Source: Prevotellaceae bacterium
GTDB taxonomy: Bacteria; Bacteroidota; Bacteroidia; Bacteroidales; UBA932
Reading direction: 5' to 3'
Assembly: GCA_031267155.1 (NCBI GenBank)
Contig: JAIRZR010000106.1
Coordinates: forward strand, 1 to 8,923
Length of the DNA stretch: 8,923 nucleotides
Part shown: in pieces, positions 5,912 to 8,923 of the stretch
Numbering within the stretch: position 1 is the first letter of the stretch
How the letters are laid out: every line of letters begins with the position of its first letter
Made by a program: the position numbers and the translations under genes
Notes under the pieces: model-generated
What the model was told of the DNA's origin: nothing
Seen by the model: the letters and a program-made list of their open reading frames with translations, nothing else
Database searches by the model: none

Positions 5912-7135
5912 TCATTTCAGTTTCATTCTTACAATTACCGGATTGTCAAATTCATTAATACCGTCAATCATTTTCAGCAGTTTATCCCTGCCGGCGGCAT
6001 TCGAAGCCTGTATGGATTCCTTCTCCTTTAAAATTTGCCAGGATTCTACCACTCCATAAAATGATTCCCCGTCTGAAGACAACGGGAAAACAAGCGGCCC
6101 TCCATTTATGTCATTGTAGATGGGAAAAATAACATTCTTGTCGCCATAATCTTTGCAAACATCAATAACCTGTCCTGTCCTTTTGTTATAGAAAACAGCA
6201 TGCCCGATGAATTTATGAAAATAATAAAAAAACATGTATTTTTCTGTTTCTTCCACTGCTCTAATGATACAGATATCATGCGTTCGTTCATATTCGGTTG
6301 TCTGACCAAGTTTGGTTGCCGGACTTTTCAGAAATGAATAGAAATCTTTGCCCTTTTTCATATTCCCGAAATCAATGTAATAGGCGCGTTCTACTTTCTC
6401 TCCGGAAATGTGATAAACAGTATCGTCATATTCTGCCAGCAAGACTGCTGTTCCGTTCCGGTATGATGAAAAACGTTTAAAATTCCCAACTACTGTTTCC
6501 ATCCTGATTTCCGACGGGAAAAAGAGATCCGTATGTTGAAGATTATAATTATCTGTATTGGCAATTAATAAATTTGGAGTCATTCCATTTTTTTCATGTT
6601 TCTCATTGGTCGTATAACCGCCGTAAAATGCAGCATATCCATTGCCCGTATATGAAAATTCATGCGCCCATATATCTTTGGTACGGTGTGATTTGATGTA
6701 GTTTCCATCCAGATCGCAGACAAGTATCGGGTGCATTGGGCCGCAGTACAGCAATAAATGACTGTTATCACAGTCTATACTGATATTGTCAAGTTTGATA
6801 TATTCACCCGGCCCCTGACCTTTCCGGTTTAACTCAAACAGAAATTTGCCGTCCTGCTGAAAACAGAATACAGACTGTGTCTGATATCTGTCGAAGATAT
6901 AAAATCTGTCTTTGTAAACTATCAATTGATTGACTGTTCCAATCAGATGTTTATCAACGCTCTCAAGCGGAATATATTCGATATCCGAAAATATTTCAGA
7001 CATATTTACCGACTCTGAAGCCTCCGCCGGATTGACGGGAATGCGAATGTAATCCCCCGTCTGTCCGGAAGGTTTTTGATGATTGCAGCCTGATAAAAGA
7101 ACTGCAGTTAACACGATTATAAGATATTTTTCCAT
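5912..7135 (-). CDS. Six-bladed beta-propeller lipoprotein, copy 2
   Basis: A 407-aa paralog of the downstream gene, nearly identical to it in the signal peptide (LLSGCNHQ, lipobox Cys17) and C-terminus (SIQASNAAGRDKLLK and FDNPVIV) and more divergent in the middle. The blade motifs are the same: FSDIEYIPLES, YKDRFYIFDRYQTQSVF, FQQDGKFLFELNRKGQGPG and ILVCDLDGNYIK. It is predicted to be a periplasm-facing lipoprotein of the Bacteroidota DUF5128-type propeller family, with unknown ligand. The longer loop KDYGDKNVIFPIYNDINGG lies where copy 1 is shorter. The middle third (about 210-310) carries most substitutions, the pattern expected if the copies specialise for different partners. The ATG at 7135 is the only start that gives the signal peptide. 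A TACTTTTG box lies about 40 bp upstream, so this is likely the first gene of the pair's transcript. No transport, sigma-factor or hydrolase gene adjoins it to hint at a pathway. Confidence 0.86.
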   Translation of the reverse strand: MEKYLIIVLTAVLLSGCNHQKPSGQTGDYIRIPVNPAEASESVNMSEIFSDIEYIPLESVDKHLIGTVNQLIVYKDRFYIFDRYQTQSVFCFQQDGKFLFELNRKGQGPGEYIKLDNISIDCDNSHLLLYCGPMHPILVCDLDGNYIKSHRTKDIWAHEFSYTGNGYAAFYGGYTTNEKHEKNGMTPNLLIANTDNYNLQHTDLFFPSEIRMETVVGNFKRFSSYRNGTAVLLAEYDDTVYHISGEKVERAYYIDFGNMKKGKDFYSFLKSPATKLGQTTEYERTHDICIIRAVEETEKYMFFYYFHKFIGHAVFYNKRTGQVIDVCKDYGDKNVIFPIYNDINGGPLVFPLSSDGESFYGVVESWQILKEKESIQASNAAGRDKLLKMIDGINEFDNPVIVRMKLK

Positions 7136-7174
7136 TATTACGATATTTTTTATGTATTACAATAAATTTTTCGC

Positions 7175-7182
7175 CAAAAGTA
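7175..7182 (-). promoter_or_regulatory. -7 box TACTTTTG for the lipoprotein pair
   Basis: The complement reads TACTTTTG (TAnnTTTG), with a T-rich TTTT element about 19 nt upstream as a possible -33 box. Initiation near 7169 would give a leader of about 34 nt before the ATG at 7135. It lies just outside the duplicated block, so copy 1 did not inherit it. Confidence 0.45.
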
Positions 7183-7315
7183 TGCTAAATAAACGATATG
7201 GAAAAAAATATTTTTAAATACGGTAAACACAGACAGTTGCGAATGACGGATTACGGATTGCGCCGCCGCAGATTTCGCCATCGATAATTTTTTTTTCACT
7301 GAATACAAAAAAAAA

Positions 7316-7346
7316 TTGTTTGGTATTAAAAAACACTCTATCTTTG
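7316..7346 (+). promoter_or_regulatory. Bacteroidota-type promoter TTGTTTGG-N16-TATCTTTG
   Basis: TTGTTTG at 7316-7322 serves as the -33 element and TATCTTTG at 7339-7346 matches TAnnTTTG exactly. The spacing from the first TTG to the -7 box is 20 nt. This is the best promoter in the window. Transcription from about 7352 would run through the 21-bp repeat array and into the gene at 7878, with a possible ATG at 7385 in between. Confidence 0.62.
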
Positions 7347-7384
7347 CAACCGATTTGGATAAAAAATTAATTATACATCAGGAC

Positions 7385-7912
7385 ATGAAAAGTCACAATT
7401 TGGATTCAGCTCTCCCGGTTTTCGGGAAATATTTCGGAGAAAGTCCGGAAAGATGTTCTTTGTGTCCTGAAAAAGTTTCTACACGCTTTGATCTGAGTTC
7501 TTTTTTCTATAAACTGAGTACAAATATTTATTATTCGCATGCGGAAAATCTTTTTTCGCATGCGATTTTCCTTTTTTCGCGCGCAAATAATGTTTTTCTG
7601 CGCGCAAATAATCATTTTCTGCGCGCAAATAATGTTTTTCTGCGCGCAAATAATCATTTTCTGCGCGCAAATAATGTTTTTCTGCGCGCAAATAATGTTT
7701 TTTCGCGCGCAAATAATGTTTTTCTGCGCGCAAATAATGTTTTTCTGCGCGCAAATAATCATTTTCTGCGCGCAGAAAATGATTATTTGCGCGCGGAAAA
7801 TTCGTGTAATAATACTGCATTTGGACATTGCAGTATCTTATCTGTTGAAAAATGTTTAACTAAAAATATAATTGCTTATGGCAAGTGGATCAGATTATAT
7901 CCCGTCCAATGA
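7385..7912 (+). CDS. Possible heptapeptide-repeat protein (translation of the 21-bp array)
   Basis: A 175-codon frame starting at the ATG at 7385, about 33 nt after the predicted transcription start and preceded by AGGA. Residues 1-50 (MKSHNLDSALPVFGKYFG onwards) are unremarkable, with two cysteines in CSLC. Residues about 50-140 are tandem heptads of the type FLRANNV/FLRANNH, ending in DYLRAEN. The tail (140-175) overlaps the first 35 bp of the next gene in another frame. The period is 21 bp with no in-unit stops, so several frames on both strands also stay open, for example CAQKMII- and YLRAEKH-type repeats on the minus strand. An open frame is therefore weak evidence. In favour: an upstream promoter on this strand and an AUG just after it. 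Against: the long overlap with the next gene, no known domain, and low-complexity DNA. It may be a leader region rather than a gene. Confidence 0.33.
   Translation: MKSHNLDSALPVFGKYFGESPERCSLCPEKVSTRFDLSSFFYKLSTNIYYSHAENLFSHAIFLFSRANNVFLRANNHFLRANNVFLRANNHFLRANNVFLRANNVFSRANNVFLRANNVFLRANNHFLRAENDYLRAENSCNNTAFGHCSILSVEKCLTKNIIAYGKWIRLYPVQ
7537..7809. repeat. Array of 13 units with exact 21-bp period
   Basis: Self-complementary hexamers begin at 7537 and 7558 (GCATGC) and then at 7579, 7600, 7621, 7642, 7663, 7684, 7705, 7726, 7747, 7768 and 7789 (GCGCGC). Every step is exactly 21 bp. Units 3-11 carry the 15-base spacer AAATAATGTTTTTCT or its variant AAATAATCATTTTCT (unit 8 ends TTTTTTC). Units 1-2 are diverged (GGAAAATC/GATTTTCC types), unit 12 is inverted and unit 13 is diverged. 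Spacers are repeated rather than unique, so this is not CRISPR. Whether it acts as DNA, RNA or peptide is not determined. Confidence 0.92.
7747..7794. repeat. 48-bp perfect palindrome closing the 21-bp array
   Basis: The last three GCGCGC boxes (7747, 7768, 7789) enclose AAATAATCATTTTCT and then its exact reverse complement AGAAAATGATTATTT, so the block reads the same on both strands. In RNA it would fold into a hairpin with a 21-bp stem and the central GCGCGC as a 6-nt loop. There is no T-run after it, so it is not an obvious terminator. Confidence 0.88.
7812..7836 (+). promoter_or_regulatory. 8-bp inverted repeat upstream of the 7878 gene
   Basis: ATACTGCA at 7812-7819 and TGCAGTAT at 7829-7836 are perfect complements around a 9-nt loop (TTTGGACAT), 42 bp before the ATG at 7878. 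This may be an operator or a leader hairpin. TATCTGTTG at 7839 is only a poor -7 box, so no separate promoter is claimed. Confidence 0.3.
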
Positions 7913-8537
7913 CGGTAAATTTTTAGCATGGGTGGAATTTCTTTTCACCTACGTTCAGTCGCATGGCGGCACATGGCAGATCCCTCCAACCGAGGTTTCG
8001 CGTATTGTGCTGTTGATTGCTAACTACAAGGCTGCCTACAAAAAGGCGGAAGCCCCCAATCACGGGACAGGTGATACACAGGCAAAAAACGAAGCCCGCA
8101 AGACGCTCGAAAAGGAAGTGCGGAATTTTGTCAAGGAATATCTGGCAAACAACCACTTTATTTCCAACGAAGACCGCAAAGACATGGGCATACCGGTACA
8201 TGACGACAAGCCCAGTCCGGCGCCCATACCCACGGACATGCCGGCAGGCAAAGTGGACTTTTCCAGACACAGGCAGCACGTACTGCATGTGAAAGCCGGA
8301 TCGCTCACCGGAAAAAGCAAGCCGCCGCATGTGCACGGATTCGAAGTGTGGCGAAAGATCGGCACGGATCCGGAAGGCAAGTTCGAATATGTCGGCTTCT
8401 CGAGCCGCTCGACTTTCCTGATGGACTACGATGAAAAGCTTGTCGGTCAAACCGTTTCCTACAGAGTGCGCTGGATGAACTCGAGAAATCAGCCCGGCCC
8501 CTGGAACGAAGACGATATAAATGCAGTCATAGCTTGA
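7878..8537 (+). CDS. Hypothetical protein with probable C-terminal fibronectin-III-like domain
   Basis: A 219-aa protein without signal peptide or membrane segment, so likely cytoplasmic. Residues 1-95 are predicted helical and include GTWQIPPTEV (31-40) and a Lys/Glu-rich helix (65-92). Residues 104-125 are a proline-rich linker (IPVHDDKPSPAPIP). Residues 130-219 are beta-rich: HVHGFEVWRKIG, KFEYVGFSSRS, VSYRVRWMNS and QPGPWN resemble the strands of a fibronectin type III fold. I recall similar proteins with WQIPP and IPVHD motifs as recurrent Bacteroidota hypotheticals without assigned function; this is recollection, not a search. The ATG at 7878 is chosen over the TTG two codons earlier. 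Base composition is clearly more GC-rich than the repeat-laden region before it. A strong terminator follows, so it is probably expressed alone, perhaps with the promoter near 7339. Confidence 0.78.
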   Translation: MASGSDYIPSNDGKFLAWVEFLFTYVQSHGGTWQIPPTEVSRIVLLIANYKAAYKKAEAPNHGTGDTQAKNEARKTLEKEVRNFVKEYLANNHFISNEDRKDMGIPVHDDKPSPAPIPTDMPAGKVDFSRHRQHVLHVKAGSLTGKSKPPHVHGFEVWRKIGTDPEGKFEYVGFSSRSTFLMDYDEKLVGQTVSYRVRWMNSRNQPGPWNEDDINAVIA

Positions 8538-8586
8538 ATTACATGTATCTAGTAATGTTAATAATGTTAATTTTTTCATTAAACTG

Positions 8587-8623
8587 TGCAGAGAGAGGAT
8601 TTTTCCCCTCTCTGTACTTTTTT
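8587..8623 (+). terminator. Intrinsic terminator after the 7878 gene
   Basis: The arms TGCAGAGAGAGG (8587-8598) and CCCCTCTCTGTA (8605-8616) pair in 11 of 12 positions (one A-C mismatch, one G-T wobble) around a 6-nt loop, and six T follow at 8618-8623. It lies 50 bp after the stop of the 219-aa gene. Confidence 0.85.
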
Positions 8624-8678
8624 ACGGGAAAACCGTTCCTGCGACATGCACGGGTTTTCAGAATTGAAAATTATCATG

Positions 8679-8686
8679 TACATTTG
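8679..8686 (+). promoter_or_regulatory. -7 box TACATTTG of the AAA-ATPase-like gene
   Basis: TACATTTG matches TAnnTTTG, with a TTTTC element 20 nt upstream as a possible -33 box. Initiation near 8692 gives a leader of about 16 nt before the ATG at 8708. It lies downstream of the terminator, so this gene starts its own transcript. Confidence 0.55.
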
Positions 8687-8707
8687 CATCAAAATATTAA
8701 GTAAGTC

Positions 8708-8923
8708 ATGAAAAAGTTAGCGTTAGATACCCAGTCGTTCGAAAACTTGCGAAACCGCGAGTGCGTATATGTGGACAAAACCGAAATCATCTGCAGAATG
8801 ATTGCGGACGGGCGGGTTTATTTTCTGTCGCGTCCCCGCCGGTTCGGGAAATCATTGCTTGTAAGCACGCTTGAAACCCTGTTTCAGGGACGGGAAGATT
8901 TATTCAAAGGACTTTATATCCAC
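8708..8923 (+). CDS. AAA-ATPase-like / DUF1703-type protein, N-terminal fragment
   Basis: The first 72 residues are visible and the frame runs off the right edge. The pattern 'F..LR....VYVDKT..I..MI..G.VYFLSRPRRFGKSLLVSTLE.LFQG....F.GLYI' is characteristic of the AAA-ATPase-like family (PF09820 type), whose members usually end in a PD-(D/E)XK nuclease-like domain (DUF1703). SRPRRFGKS (41-49) is the family's Walker A-like nucleotide-binding motif, and VDKTEII (22-28) is the conserved preceding segment. These genes are numerous in Bacteroidota genomes and their physiological role is unsettled; mobile-element or defence links are often proposed. The ATG at 8708 gives a family-like start. The gene has its own promoter and is separated from its neighbour by a terminator. 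The nuclease domain cannot be checked here. Confidence 0.88.
   Translation, partial: MKKLALDTQSFENLRNRECVYVDKTEIICRMIADGRVYFLSRPRRFGKSLLVSTLETLFQGREDLFKGLYIH

Larger units (their letters stand above)
4588..7161. repeat. Tandem duplication of a roughly 1.25-kb block carrying the lipoprotein gene
   Basis: Two copies lie head to tail: about 4588-5838 and 5887-7161. The similarity covers the whole gene and both flanks. On the 3' side ATTCGGAATCAGGTTCATTT is shared at 4599 and 5898, with weaker CAAAAT similarity back to 4588 and 5887. On the 5' side TACGATATTTTTTATGTATT is shared, ending at 5838 and 7161. About 48 bp of unrelated sequence separates the copies. Protein divergence is clear but moderate, so the duplication is not very recent. 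Confidence 0.8.

Noticed and set aside
7537..7809. CRISPR array
   Set aside because: The period is only 21 bp, the 'spacers' are the same sequence repeated, and no cas gene is present.

Overview
The window looks like a piece of a Bacteroidota chromosome, most likely order Bacteroidales. The evidence is the TAnnTTTG-type -7 promoter boxes with little Shine-Dalgarno sequence, tandem six-bladed beta-propeller lipoproteins, an AAA-ATPase-like gene of the kind abundant in this group, and AT-rich intergenic DNA. The genus cannot be told from the sequence.

Layout. At the left edge the first 44 codons of rarA (replication/recombination ATPase) run leftwards, preceded by a doubtful 101-codon ORF. Then, rightwards, come dxs (first enzyme of the MEP isoprenoid pathway) and xerD (chromosome-dimer tyrosine recombinase), 12 bp apart and probably one transcript ending at a hairpin near 3453-3493. 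Directly beyond it, on the opposite strand, is a strong candidate for a stand-alone structured small RNA (about 3501-3636): a -7 box, a compact three-way junction and a closing stem followed by a T-run. From 3649 to 4612 no gene is convincing. This stretch holds small palindromes and a 513-bp element bounded by 24-bp perfect inverted repeats (4075-4587). Inside that element is a set of REP/MITE-like repeats forming a nested cruciform.

From 4613 to 7135, on the minus strand, lie two tandem paralogous six-bladed beta-propeller lipoproteins. They arose by duplication of a block of about 1.25 kb that includes the flanks. From 7319 to 7900 a good Bacteroidota-type promoter on the plus strand leads into a 13-unit array with an exact 21-bp period. 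Each unit starts with GCGCGC (GCATGC in the first two), and the array ends in a 48-bp perfect palindrome. It could encode a heptapeptide-repeat protein or act as a DNA/RNA element. It is followed by a 219-aa protein with a probable fibronectin-III-like C-terminus, a clear terminator, and the start of an AAA-ATPase-like/DUF1703-type protein that runs off the right edge.

The genes do not form one pathway. The left third is housekeeping (rarA, dxs, xerD) and the rest is accessory or repeat-rich. The items most worth following up are the small RNA, the TIR-bounded repeat element and the helically phased 21-bp array. All family assignments come from motif recognition by eye; no database search was run.
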